Source: Pseudomonas quebecensis
Lineage (GTDB): Bacteria; Pseudomonadota; Gammaproteobacteria; Pseudomonadales; Pseudomonadaceae
DNA: 64,000 nucleotides
Assembly: GCF_026410085.1 (NCBI RefSeq)
Contig: NZ_CP112866.1
Span: 1,612,001-1,676,000 of the forward strand
Direction: 5' to 3'
Shown: piece by piece, positions 54,656 through 62,625 of the stretch
Layout: the number at the start of each line of letters is the position of its first letter
Position numbering within the stretch: position 1 is the first letter of the stretch
Made by a program: the position numbers and the translations under genes
Notes under the pieces: model-generated
Database searches by the model: none
What the model saw: the letters and a program-made list of their open reading frames with translations, nothing else
What the model was told of the DNA's origin: nothing

Positions 54656-55662
54656 TGCGGCAGGTCGTAGCCGTCGATGGCGCCGGCCAGCTGTTCCAGG
54701 CCATCGAAGGTGCGTACGCTGGCCTGCAAGGCCAGGGCGTCGAGGATGATGATGCGGTTGTGTTTCACCGCGTCCATGTTGCGCGTGACCGGGTCGCTGC
54801 GCAGGAAAGCGAGTTTCTTTTCATGGTCGTCGGCGGGGTAGCGACGGCGGTCCATGCGGGCGATCACCAGGAAGGTCGGGTTGGCCTTGGCGATGGTTTC
54901 CCAGCCGACGGCGGGCCACTCTTCGTCGGACTGCACCACGTTGCGCAGGCCCAGGGTTTGCAGCATGAACTCGGGCACGCCCTTGTGCCCGGCCACGTAC
55001 GGGTCGCTGGCCATCTCGGAACTGGAGAACCACACCAGCGCGCTGGCCTGCTTGAGGCCCTTGCCCTGGGCCGTGGCGACGGCCTTGGCCAGGCGCGCCT
55101 TGAGGCTGTCGTTCAGTTGCTGGCCACGGTCCTGGACGTCGAAGATGGCCGCCAATTGGCTGATGCTTTTGTAAATGGTGTCGATGCGAAACGGCTCCAG
55201 CCGCGTGCCGTCGGCGCCCACCAGGTTGTCCTTGCCTTCGCAGTCGGAGGGCAGCAGGTAAGTCGGGATGTTCAGCTCATGAAACTGTTCGCGGGTGCCC
55301 ACCACGCCCTGGGGGCCGACCACCCATTCCAGCTCGGCGGCCACCAGTTGCGGACGCTTGGCGATCACCGCCTCGAAGCTCGGTTCGTTATTGGCCAGGC
55401 GCTCGATGGTGTCGTTCTGCGCCTTGAACTGCGGCAGCACCGGGTTGAACCACAGCGACGTGCCGACCACCTTGTCGCCCACGCCGAGGGTGTAAAGCAT
55501 CTCGGTGGCGGTCTGGCCGATGGTCACGCTGCGCGCGGGCGCCTGGGCAAAGGTCAGCGTGCTGCCGCAGTTCTGCACCGTCAGCGGGTAGTGAGTGGGC
55601 GCGGCGTGAGCCAGGGTGGCCAGGCCGAAGCCGGCGAGCAGGGCGGTAGCGCGTGGCAGCAT
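54652..55662 (-). CDS. Periplasmic binding protein of the btu-like transporter
   Basis: A 336-residue exported binding protein (signal MLPRATALLAGFGLATLAHA) of the BtuF/FhuD helical-backbone class (TIGQTATEMLYTLGVGDKVV near the start, ending ALQASVRTFDGLEQLAGAID). It is longer than BtuF (~266), so the ligand may be a larger corrinoid or a siderophore-like complex; the riboswitch upstream favours a corrinoid or cobalt-related compound. First gene of the operon. No TonB-dependent BtuB receptor lies in the window. Confidence 0.85.
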   Translation of the reverse strand: MLPRATALLAGFGLATLAHAAPTHYPLTVQNCGSTLTFAQAPARSVTIGQTATEMLYTLGVGDKVVGTSLWFNPVLPQFKAQNDTIERLANNEPSFEAVIAKRPQLVAAELEWVVGPQGVVGTREQFHELNIPTYLLPSDCEGKDNLVGADGTRLEPFRIDTIYKSISQLAAIFDVQDRGQQLNDSLKARLAKAVATAQGKGLKQASALVWFSSSEMASDPYVAGHKGVPEFMLQTLGLRNVVQSDEEWPAVGWETIAKANPTFLVIARMDRRRYPADDHEKKLAFLRSDPVTRNMDAVKHNRIIILDALALQASVRTFDGLEQLAGAIDGYDLPQ

Positions 55663-55789
55663 GGGGCGTTCTCCGTGTGGACCGTACGTGCAACGGGGGA
55701 GGTACGCTCATGGAAACACGCCCTTGAGCACCGGCGCCAAGGGCCGGGCAAGGAGGTCCTTCCCGGACACCCCGCCGGTTAGTGATCTT

Positions 55790-55965
55790 GCTGGGCCGGC
55801 AGGTCTCCTGACTGATGCGTCATCGCCACGCTCCAGCCTTCCCGGACGCGTCCAGTGGCAGTGGGGAGCAGGCTCGGCACCTACAGTTGCGGGGGCAGTT
55901 CCGATTGGCGCGGGTGTACCGCGCTTCGGATTCCCTATTAGTCCCGTTCGGGAACCGGCGCGGTA
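55790..55965 (-). promoter_or_regulatory. Cobalamin (B12) riboswitch
   Basis: In the direction of the btu-like operon the leader shows the class hallmarks: GGGAATCC with an upstream pairing arm, AACTGCCCCCGCAACTGT, AGCCTGC, CCACTG, GGGAAGGC, and the B12 box CAGTCAGGAGACCTGCC (55814-55798). It lies just upstream of the binding-protein gene. Cobalamin binding would lower expression of the uptake genes. Confidence 0.93.
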
Positions 55966-56010
55966 TGGTAGTCGATCAGGGCGAGGCGATATAGCCCGAA
56001 GAGCGCCCGG

Positions 56011-56940
56011 TCACAGACGAATGTCCTGCGGGCCGCGGATCAGCGTCTCGATTCGCGTGCCGGTGGCGCGCTCTTCGTTGCTGAAACCGTCATAGTCGGC
56101 CAGGTTGGCGAAGCGGATACCGGTCAGTTGTTCGATCTGGATCACACTGCGTCGGTAGGTGCGCAGTGGGCCGAACACCAGATCGAGCTGCCCCAGCTCA
56201 CGGCTTTGGTCGATCATGTAGGCGCTGGCGGAAGGCTTGCCGTCGTCGCCCAGATAGGCCACCACTTTCCAGAAGGCCTTGGGGATTTTAACGCCACGGT
56301 AGACGCGGTCGTCGTCGGCGAACACCGGGCCGGTGAATACCGTCGCCCGGGTTTTCCAGCGCTGGGTGTTGTCCAGGATGTAGTCCTCCAGTTCCAGCCA
56401 GGTCTTCTGGTTAAAGCCGCTCATCTGCGGTGAGCAGTTGGTGAAATGGAAGGTGTCGAAATTGGCCGTGTTCGCCTCGTCGCCCCAATTGGGGTCCTGG
56501 CGCCGCACCAGGTGGCCACGGTCCAGGCCGTTGCCGGCATAAAGGTCTTCGCCGATCTGCGCGGCGATCGGCAGGCGGCCATCGTAGGCCCAGGTATCGT
56601 TGCTGCGCACGATATCCACATGGTGTTCGCCGTCGATATTGACGCCCACATAAAGTGCCAGTCGCCGCGAGCGCGACAGGGTGATCGAAAAATGCGTGTA
56701 GTCCAGGCGCCCGGGCTGCACGTCGTCGGCGATTGAATCGTCGACCGTGGGCCACGGCACCGCGAAGCTGCTGAGAAAGTCCTCGGCATAACCGCGACGG
56801 TCCTTGAAATCCTTGGCGGCGGTGACGCGCGCGGTCGCGGCCCTGGCCTCAAGGAGGCTCGGGCCGGGCGCGACCAGCGGGCGCAGGTCGGCGAGGCGTG
56901 GGCGGTGTGACAGGTCGATTGTGGCTTTACGTGCGGGCAT
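56011..56940 (-). CDS. DNA/RNA non-specific endonuclease without signal peptide
   Basis: A 309-residue NUC-family nuclease: the core motif DRGHLVRRQDPNWG with the catalytic His, FHFTNCSPQMSGFNQKTW with the metal-holding Asn, and a longer N-terminal region (residues 1-90) not seen in the copy at 1504. It has no Sec signal. If it stays in the cytoplasm it would be toxic, yet no inhibitor is adjacent, which suggests export by a non-Sec route or inactivity until processed. It is divergent from an M4 protease gene that also lacks a signal peptide. AAGGA precedes the ATG. Confidence 0.85.
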   Translation of the reverse strand: MPARKATIDLSHRPRLADLRPLVAPGPSLLEARAATARVTAAKDFKDRRGYAEDFLSSFAVPWPTVDDSIADDVQPGRLDYTHFSITLSRSRRLALYVGVNIDGEHHVDIVRSNDTWAYDGRLPIAAQIGEDLYAGNGLDRGHLVRRQDPNWGDEANTANFDTFHFTNCSPQMSGFNQKTWLELEDYILDNTQRWKTRATVFTGPVFADDDRVYRGVKIPKAFWKVVAYLGDDGKPSASAYMIDQSRELGQLDLVFGPLRTYRRSVIQIEQLTGIRFANLADYDGFSNEERATGTRIETLIRGPQDIRL

Positions 56941-57073
56941 AAGCGATTCCTTGCGGGCCTTGGGTAAATACTACTGCAACACAGATTCATGACAATTTGG
57001 GCCAGGCAGTGTCCGCAAGGCTATGCTGGAACGGTCAACCGGATATTCACCACACGCCTTATGGAGCAAGCCT

Positions 57074-58135
57074 ATGTGTGTTCACCCTAGCCGCAATCCG
57101 ATTTTCTGCCTGATCCCGCCGTACATGCTCGACCAGATCGCACGCCACGGCGATAAAGCGCAACGGGAAAACGCCCTGCGCACGCGTGCCAAGGACAGCA
57201 CATTCCGTTCGCTGCGCATGCTTGCAGTGCCTGCCAAAGGCCCGGCGCACATGGCGCTGGCCATGGGCGCGGGTAAAAGGCGGTCGATCTACACCGCCGA
57301 AGGCTCCGATAGCCTGCCGGGCAAGCTGGTCCGAGGCGAAGGGCAGCCCGCCAGTGGCGATGCGGCCGTGGACGAAGCCTACGACGGCCTGGGCGCCACC
57401 TTCGATTTTTTCGATGAGGTATTCGACCGCAATTCCATCGATGACGCCGGCATGGCTCTGGACGCCACGGTTCACTTTGGCAAGGATTACAACAACGCAT
57501 TCTGGAATTCGGCCCAGATGGTATTTGGCGATGGCGACCAGCAGTTGTTCAACCGCTTCACCGTGGCGCTCGATGTGATTGGTCATGAGCTGGCCCATGG
57601 TGTCACCGAAGATGAAGCCAAGTTGATGTACTTCAATCAATCCGGTGCGTTGAACGAGTCGCTGTCGGACGTGTTCGGTTCGTTGATCAAACAGTACGCG
57701 TTGAAGCAAAAGGCAGAAGACGCCGACTGGTTGATCGGCCAGGGGTTGTTTACCAGCAAAATCAAAGGCACGGCCCTGCGTTCGATGAAGGCCCCCGGCA
57801 CTGCATTTGACGACAAACTGCTGGGCAAGGACCCGCAACCGGGGCATATGGACGACTTTGTGCAAACCTACGACGATAACGGGGGCGTGCATATCAACTC
57901 CGGTATCCCCAATCATGCGTTCTATCAAGTCGCCACCCGGATTGGCGGGTTTGCCTGGGAACGCGCGGGGCGCATCTGGTACGACGCGTTGCGCGATGCG
58001 CGACTGCGACCCAATTCCGGGTTCCTGCGCTTTGCGCGTATTACTTATGATGTTGCCGCCCGACTGTACGGCGAGAACAAGGAGGAGCACAAAGCAGTCA
58101 AGGAAGGCTGGAAAGCGGTCGGCATTAATGTCTGA
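57074..58135 (+). CDS. Protealysin-like M4 metallopeptidase
   Basis: A 353-residue thermolysin-family protease with no signal peptide and only a short (~50-residue) propeptide beginning MCVHPSRNPIFCLIPPYMLD, as in protealysins. Zinc residues HELAH (His171, Glu172, His175) and NESLSDV (Glu ligand) are present, as is the GGVHINSGIPNHAFY His region. The immediately downstream gene is an emfourin-type inhibitor, the standard partner of protealysins. Its role may include host or competitor interactions. GGAG precedes the ATG. Confidence 0.9.
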   Translation: MCVHPSRNPIFCLIPPYMLDQIARHGDKAQRENALRTRAKDSTFRSLRMLAVPAKGPAHMALAMGAGKRRSIYTAEGSDSLPGKLVRGEGQPASGDAAVDEAYDGLGATFDFFDEVFDRNSIDDAGMALDATVHFGKDYNNAFWNSAQMVFGDGDQQLFNRFTVALDVIGHELAHGVTEDEAKLMYFNQSGALNESLSDVFGSLIKQYALKQKAEDADWLIGQGLFTSKIKGTALRSMKAPGTAFDDKLLGKDPQPGHMDDFVQTYDDNGGVHINSGIPNHAFYQVATRIGGFAWERAGRIWYDALRDARLRPNSGFLRFARITYDVAARLYGENKEEHKAVKEGWKAVGINV

Positions 58136-58163
58136 CAAACCGCCTGGGCGGTGAGGAACAGCG

Positions 58164-58469
58164 ATGCACATTTCGATCAAGGAAAACGGTGGGCCGGCGT
58201 TTTTTCCCGGACTGGCCAAGCCCCGCACGGTGGAACTGGACTCACTGCCCGAGCCGGACCAGCAGGAGTTGCGCCAACTGGTGGAAGCATCGAAGTTTTT
58301 CCAGTTGCCGCAAAGCAGCACACCGCCTCCCGGCAACCCCGGGCAGGTGCACTACACCCTGACGGTGTCCGAAGGCGAGCGCGAGCACACGGTCTGCGTA
58401 CTGGCGCCGGTGAAGTCGCGGGAGCTGGACGGGCTGGTGCAGTGCGTGCGTCGGCATACCCGTTGCTGA
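58164..58469 (+). CDS. Emfourin-like protealysin inhibitor
   Basis: A 101-residue protein (MHISIKENGGPAFFPGLAKP, RTVELDSLPEPDQQELRQLV, VHYTLTVSEGEREHTVCVLA) resembling emfourin, the inhibitor encoded next to protealysin in Serratia and related bacteria. It lies 28 bases after the protease gene, so the two are probably one operon and the inhibitor keeps the leaderless protease in check inside the cell. Confidence 0.75.
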   Translation: MHISIKENGGPAFFPGLAKPRTVELDSLPEPDQQELRQLVEASKFFQLPQSSTPPPGNPGQVHYTLTVSEGEREHTVCVLAPVKSRELDGLVQCVRRHTRC

Positions 58470-58472
58470 CGC

Positions 58473-59681
58473 TCACGTTGGCCATGCGGGCGTTCGCGCA
58501 CGCGCGGCCAGCGAGGCGCCGAAGAGGTATAGCGCACCGCCGGCGATCACGAACAGCGCCAGCATGTAGAACATAGAGTGGGCGGGCTGTGTGGCCAGCA
58601 CGATCCCGCACAACACCGGCCCCAATGCCGCGCCGACATTGCTCAGGTTCTGCGCGCCGTAGTACATGCCGCGCAGCGGCTCGGGCGCGATGTTGTCGAT
58701 GAACATGTATTCGACCGGAAACACGATGATTTCACCCAGGGTGAAAATTGCCATCGCGGCCACCCACCCCACCAGGCTGGTGGACAGGCCAAACCCCGCC
58801 AGCCCTGCCAGGAACAGGCCGAGCCCCGCCATGAGCCAGAGGTTCAGGTGCCGGTGGGAAATACGCTTGCCGATCACATACTGCAGGCTGATCACCATCA
58901 ACGCATTGGTAGCCACCACGCTACTGATAATCCGGTACGTTGCTTCGGCGGTGGTGGTGACCACCAGGTATTGCGACAGATACGCGGTGAATTGCCCGAA
59001 CACCACGGCGCTGAGCAGGCCGCCCAGGGTAAAGCACACCAGCCGGTAGTCACTCAACAGCAGCTTGCCCACTGCAAGGAACGGCGCGGTCGGCTGGCTG
59101 GCCGCAACCGGTGCCAGGGTTCGGTCGCCCGCTGCGTAGTACATCACCAGGAACCCCGCCCCCAGCCCGGCCGACGCAAGGAAGGGCAGGCTGATAGCCA
59201 GGGTTGCCAGGCCGGCACCCAGAAAAGGCCCGACGGCATAGCCGATATTGGTCAGGGTGTACTTGATCGAAAACGCTTCGCTGCGCTCGGCGACGGGCAG
59301 CAGCCTGCCGAATCCGGATTTCACCGCGATGTCGATGACGGCATACGCCAGGTTGATCGAGACCAGGCACAGGTAGAACACCCAAAGGTCGCGCGCCCCA
59401 TATGCGCCTAGAAAACCTGCGGTAAACACTGCGCAACACCCCAGGATCAATCGGTAGCCGCGCGCTCTGTCCACCAGGAAACCGCCATAAAGGCTCAGCA
59501 GCGAGCCGACGATCAACGTACTGCCGATCACCAGGCCGATATGGGCGACGCTCAGCGCAAATTGGCGCGACAGATAGATAACCAGATAGGGCAGGGTAAT
59601 CGCACGGGCCAATGTCAGCACCAGGGCGGCGCAGAGCAGCAGGTTAACGGTACGGGGGTAGTTTTTCAGTGTGGTCAGCAT
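58473..59681 (-). CDS. MFS transporter
   Basis: A 402-residue 12-TM MFS protein: YLVIYLSRQFALSVAHIGLV, motif A-like YGGFLVDRARGYRLIL, and GEIIVFPVEYMFIDNIAPEP. It resembles the MdtH-like drug-efflux group. Divergent from a LysR gene that likely controls it. Its substrate is unknown. Confidence 0.82.
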   Translation of the reverse strand: MLTTLKNYPRTVNLLLCAALVLTLARAITLPYLVIYLSRQFALSVAHIGLVIGSTLIVGSLLSLYGGFLVDRARGYRLILGCCAVFTAGFLGAYGARDLWVFYLCLVSINLAYAVIDIAVKSGFGRLLPVAERSEAFSIKYTLTNIGYAVGPFLGAGLATLAISLPFLASAGLGAGFLVMYYAAGDRTLAPVAASQPTAPFLAVGKLLLSDYRLVCFTLGGLLSAVVFGQFTAYLSQYLVVTTTAEATYRIISSVVATNALMVISLQYVIGKRISHRHLNLWLMAGLGLFLAGLAGFGLSTSLVGWVAAMAIFTLGEIIVFPVEYMFIDNIAPEPLRGMYYGAQNLSNVGAALGPVLCGIVLATQPAHSMFYMLALFVIAGGALYLFGASLAARARTPAWPT

Positions 59682-59696
59682 CCTGGCCTCAAGCGT

Positions 59697-59781
59697 TGGG
59701 TTAACCCACCAGAGATTACTGTGGAGCGTGGTTCTGATTTAGGATGGTTTCTATCAAGTGCTGTGAACTCAATTCATGAAT
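59697..59781. promoter_or_regulatory. Two palindromes between MFS and LysR genes
   Basis: TGGGTTAACCCA (59697-59708) is a perfect 12-bp palindrome 16 bases upstream of the MFS start. ATTCATGAAT (59772-59781) is a perfect 10-bp palindrome 11 bases before the LysR start. Each sits where an operator for its own gene would be. Confidence 0.4.
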
Positions 59782-59792
59782 ACGGAACGTGC

Positions 59793-60695
59793 ATGTTCTC
59801 CTCCGAACGTTTGAAAGGTATCGATGTGTTTGTGTGCGTGGCGGATTTCGGCAGCTTCACCGCCGCCGCCGAAAAGATGAACCTGACTGCGTCCGCCGTC
59901 AGTAAAAGCATCGCGCGCCTGGAAAAGCGCCTGGGCGCACGACTGTTCCAGCGCACCACGCGGCGCCTGTCGTTGACCGAGGCAGGGGGCGCGTTCTATC
60001 GCACGTGCACGGGCGTGCTCGCCGACCTCGAAGAGGCCGAGCGTTGCCTGCAGGCCGAGCATATCGAGCCACGTGGGCGGGTACGTATCGACCTGCCCGG
60101 CGCGTTCGGACGTTCACAGGTGCTGCCGGTCCTGCTGCCGGTCCTGCAGGCTCATCCCTTGTTGATCCCGCATATTTCGTTCAGCGAGGGGCTGGTGGAC
60201 CCGATCAAGGAAGGTGCTGACATTGTTGTGCGTATCGGTGGCGCCGAGGCCTGGCCGCCGTCGATGGGGCACCGTGTGCTCGCCCGTGAATGGCACACCC
60301 TGTGTGCTTCACCGGCCTACCTGGCGAACCATGGCACCCCGTTGCTGGAAGCGGACCTCGACCAGCATCGCTGCATCGCCTATGGCTGGGTGGATGGGCG
60401 CATCAGCCCATGGAACGTGGCGGATGAGCGAGGGCCGGTCCGGCACAGGCAGGTTATGCCGCAGTTGGTGGTCGGTAATGGGGAGGGGCTGATGATGGCT
60501 GCGCTGGCAGGTTGCGGTATTGCGCAATTCCCATCGTGGTTGATTCAGCAACCGCTGCAGCAAGGGGCATTGGTCGAGGTGCTGCCGCAGTTGGCCACCG
60601 AAGGCGCAGCCATCAGCGTGGCCTGGGTCAAGCGCCGCGAGGCACTGCCCAAGGTGCGCGTGGTGTTGGACGCCTTGATGGCGGGGTTGAGTTAA
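59793..60695 (+). CDS. LysR-family regulator
   Basis: A 300-residue LTTR: N-terminal HTH (MFSSERLKGIDVFVCVADFG, SFTAAAEKMNLTASAVSKSI, ARLEKRLGARLFQRTTRRLS) and a type 2 periplasmic-binding-like effector domain (RGRVRIDLPGAFGRSQVLPV, GEGLMMAALAGCGIAQFPSW). Divergent from the MFS gene at 58473. GGA precedes the ATG. Confidence 0.9.
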   Translation: MFSSERLKGIDVFVCVADFGSFTAAAEKMNLTASAVSKSIARLEKRLGARLFQRTTRRLSLTEAGGAFYRTCTGVLADLEEAERCLQAEHIEPRGRVRIDLPGAFGRSQVLPVLLPVLQAHPLLIPHISFSEGLVDPIKEGADIVVRIGGAEAWPPSMGHRVLAREWHTLCASPAYLANHGTPLLEADLDQHRCIAYGWVDGRISPWNVADERGPVRHRQVMPQLVVGNGEGLMMAALAGCGIAQFPSWLIQQPLQQGALVEVLPQLATEGAAISVAWVKRREALPKVRVVLDALMAGLS

Positions 60696-60723
60696 AGCCC
60701 TCTGTATCCGGCTGCGGGAGGCA

Positions 60724-61086
60724 TCAAGTCGAGGCCAGCAGCCTTTTCACTTCGGCGACAATCAGGTCGATATTGAAGGGCTTGGTCAGTACCGCGTCGA
60801 ACAGGTCCGAGCGCTGCATGCCGATGTGCGCCTGCGCGCCGCTCATCAAAATGATCGGTAGATGATTGACGTTCGGCAGGGCGCGCACCGCTTCGGCGAG
60901 CTGTTGGCCGTCCATCACCGGCATCATGAAGTCGGTGATGATCAGCGACGGGCGTTCGCGCTCGAGCACGTCCAGTGCCTTGCGTCCGTTGCTCGCTGTA
61001 ACGACCATGAACCCCTCATCCTCCAGCGCAAAGCCAAGGATGTCGGCGATCAGATATTCGTCATCGACGACCAGGATGGTGGTCAT
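60724..61086 (-). CDS. CheY-like single-domain response regulator
   Basis: A 120-residue receiver: acidic pocket DDE at residues 8-10, phosphorylation site Asp52 (LIITDFMMPVMDG), Ser82 and Lys102 (LTKPFN). There is no output domain, so it must act by protein contact. It lies 23 bases downstream of a KaiC-like ATPase on the same strand, a pairing seen in several Pseudomonas genomes. The ATG at 61086 is chosen to give the usual MTTILVVDDE start. Confidence 0.9.
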   Translation of the reverse strand: MTTILVVDDEYLIADILGFALEDEGFMVVTASNGRKALDVLERERPSLIITDFMMPVMDGQQLAEAVRALPNVNHLPIILMSGAQAHIGMQRSDLFDAVLTKPFNIDLIVAEVKRLLAST

Positions 61087-61109
61087 GTCAGTCCAACCCA
61101 CACAAAGAC

Positions 61110-62552
61110 TTAAAAAGCTGAACCAGGCAGCGCTGAATTGGACACCACTGAGGGGGCATTTCTTGAAACCTTTCTTAGATCAACGGCTTGGTCGCGGATG
61201 ACCACCTCCAGCAGCGAGGGGTCATAGAAGCTGTCTCTGACCTTAAGAATGGAAAGCGTCCTTCTAAGTTCAGACTGAATCTCGAAGAAACGCATCAGCA
61301 TCAGATTGTCGGCAATGCTCGACAGCTCGGATGCCGGTGAGCTGACCTCGGAACCGAACAGGTCATGCATTTCCCAGGTCGCGAATACCGTGACACCACG
61401 GGCGCGCAGTTCGTTCATCAATGCGCTGTAGAAATCGGTGATGCGCGCCGGGTTGGTGGACACCCGGGTCATGCCGCTGAGGCTGTCGATAAACAGCCGC
61501 TTGATGCCTTTTTCTTCCACCAGTCGCAGCAGGCGTGCGCCCAGGCCGTCGAGCAAGCCTTCGGTGGTGGGCTGCCAGGCCACGCTCAGGGCGCCGCTGT
61601 CCTGCATCTGCTGCAGGTCGATGCCCAGGGACAGGCCCTTGAGCTGCAGACGTTGCGGGCTTTCGTAAAAACCGAAGTGCAGGCCCGGCGCTTCGACCGT
61701 CGATTCGGACAGGAACTTGAGGCCCAGGGTGGTCTTGCCGATGCCCGACGGGCCCATTACCAGGGTCACGCTGGAGCTGTGCAGGCCGCCACCAAGGATC
61801 GCGTCCAGTGAAGTGATGCCGCTGGGGATGCGCGTCAGGTCGGCGCTGTCCGGTGCGGAAGGGCGGCCATAGAGGCTTTCCAGGCGCGGGTACACCACCA
61901 GGCCGTCGTTGGTGATTTCGCATTCGTGCAGGCCGGTGAGCGCGCCGCTGCCGCGGGTCTTGCGCAGCTGGATACGGCGCACCGAACGGGTACCGAACAG
62001 CTCCTCGCCCATTTCGATCACGCCGTCGACCATGGTGTGTTCGGGGCTGCCGTCGTCCAGGCGTGAGCTGGTCAGGAACAACACCGTGCAACCGGCGAAG
62101 GCGGCGTGCCCTTGCAGTTCGGATATGAATTTCTTCGTGTCGATCGGCGAGTCGGCCTTGGAGCGCGCATTCAACAAGCCGTCTACGACCATAACGGTAG
62201 CCTTCTGCCTGCTGATCTCACGCCGGAGCAACTTCACCACCTCGTCGAGGCCTTCATTTTCCAGGGTGTCGAAGGCGCTGACGAATTGGATTTCGGCGCC
62301 GACGCGGGCGGCGTCGAAAAAGCTCAGGGTGGAGAGGAACTGGAAAAGGCGGTCGTGGGATTCCGCCAACAGCGTGGCGACCAGGACTCGGCCGCCGTTG
62401 CGCGCATGATGAAACCCCAGCTGGTTGGCGAGGATGGTTTTACCGGAGCCGGGGCGCCCCTGAATGATATAGGACGCCCCAGACACCAGCCCTCCCTTGA
62501 GCAGAGCATCCAGCCCTTCGATTCCGCTTTGAAGGCGATTTAGCTTTTCCAC
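61110..62552 (-). CDS. KaiC-like double-domain RecA-type ATPase
   Basis: A 480-residue protein with two RecA folds: P-loops GRPGSGKT (residues 32-39) and GPSGIGKT (about 266-273), with Walker B and catalytic Glu regions. The CII region where cyanobacterial KaiC is phosphorylated (ST in SxxISTITD) here reads ELSSIADN at about residues 409-412, so the Ser is kept and the Thr is Ser. GTG start with AGGAT upstream. Paired with the response regulator it may run a signalling or timing role without KaiA/KaiB, which are not seen here. Confidence 0.88.
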   Translation of the reverse strand: MEKLNRLQSGIEGLDALLKGGLVSGASYIIQGRPGSGKTILANQLGFHHARNGGRVLVATLLAESHDRLFQFLSTLSFFDAARVGAEIQFVSAFDTLENEGLDEVVKLLRREISRQKATVMVVDGLLNARSKADSPIDTKKFISELQGHAAFAGCTVLFLTSSRLDDGSPEHTMVDGVIEMGEELFGTRSVRRIQLRKTRGSGALTGLHECEITNDGLVVYPRLESLYGRPSAPDSADLTRIPSGITSLDAILGGGLHSSSVTLVMGPSGIGKTTLGLKFLSESTVEAPGLHFGFYESPQRLQLKGLSLGIDLQQMQDSGALSVAWQPTTEGLLDGLGARLLRLVEEKGIKRLFIDSLSGMTRVSTNPARITDFYSALMNELRARGVTVFATWEMHDLFGSEVSSPASELSSIADNLMLMRFFEIQSELRRTLSILKVRDSFYDPSLLEVVIRDQAVDLRKVSRNAPSVVSNSALPGSAF

Positions 62553-62625
62553 AGTGCGATCCTGACCCTAAAAACATGCTGTTAAGCCGAGTGGACAGGA
62601 TGCTAACGCCATTTGTTCAATGGGG

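Noticed and set aside
57059..58336. 425-codon minus-strand frame opposite the M4 protease
   Set aside because: The plus strand has HELAH and NESLSDV; the minus frame has no recognisable domain.
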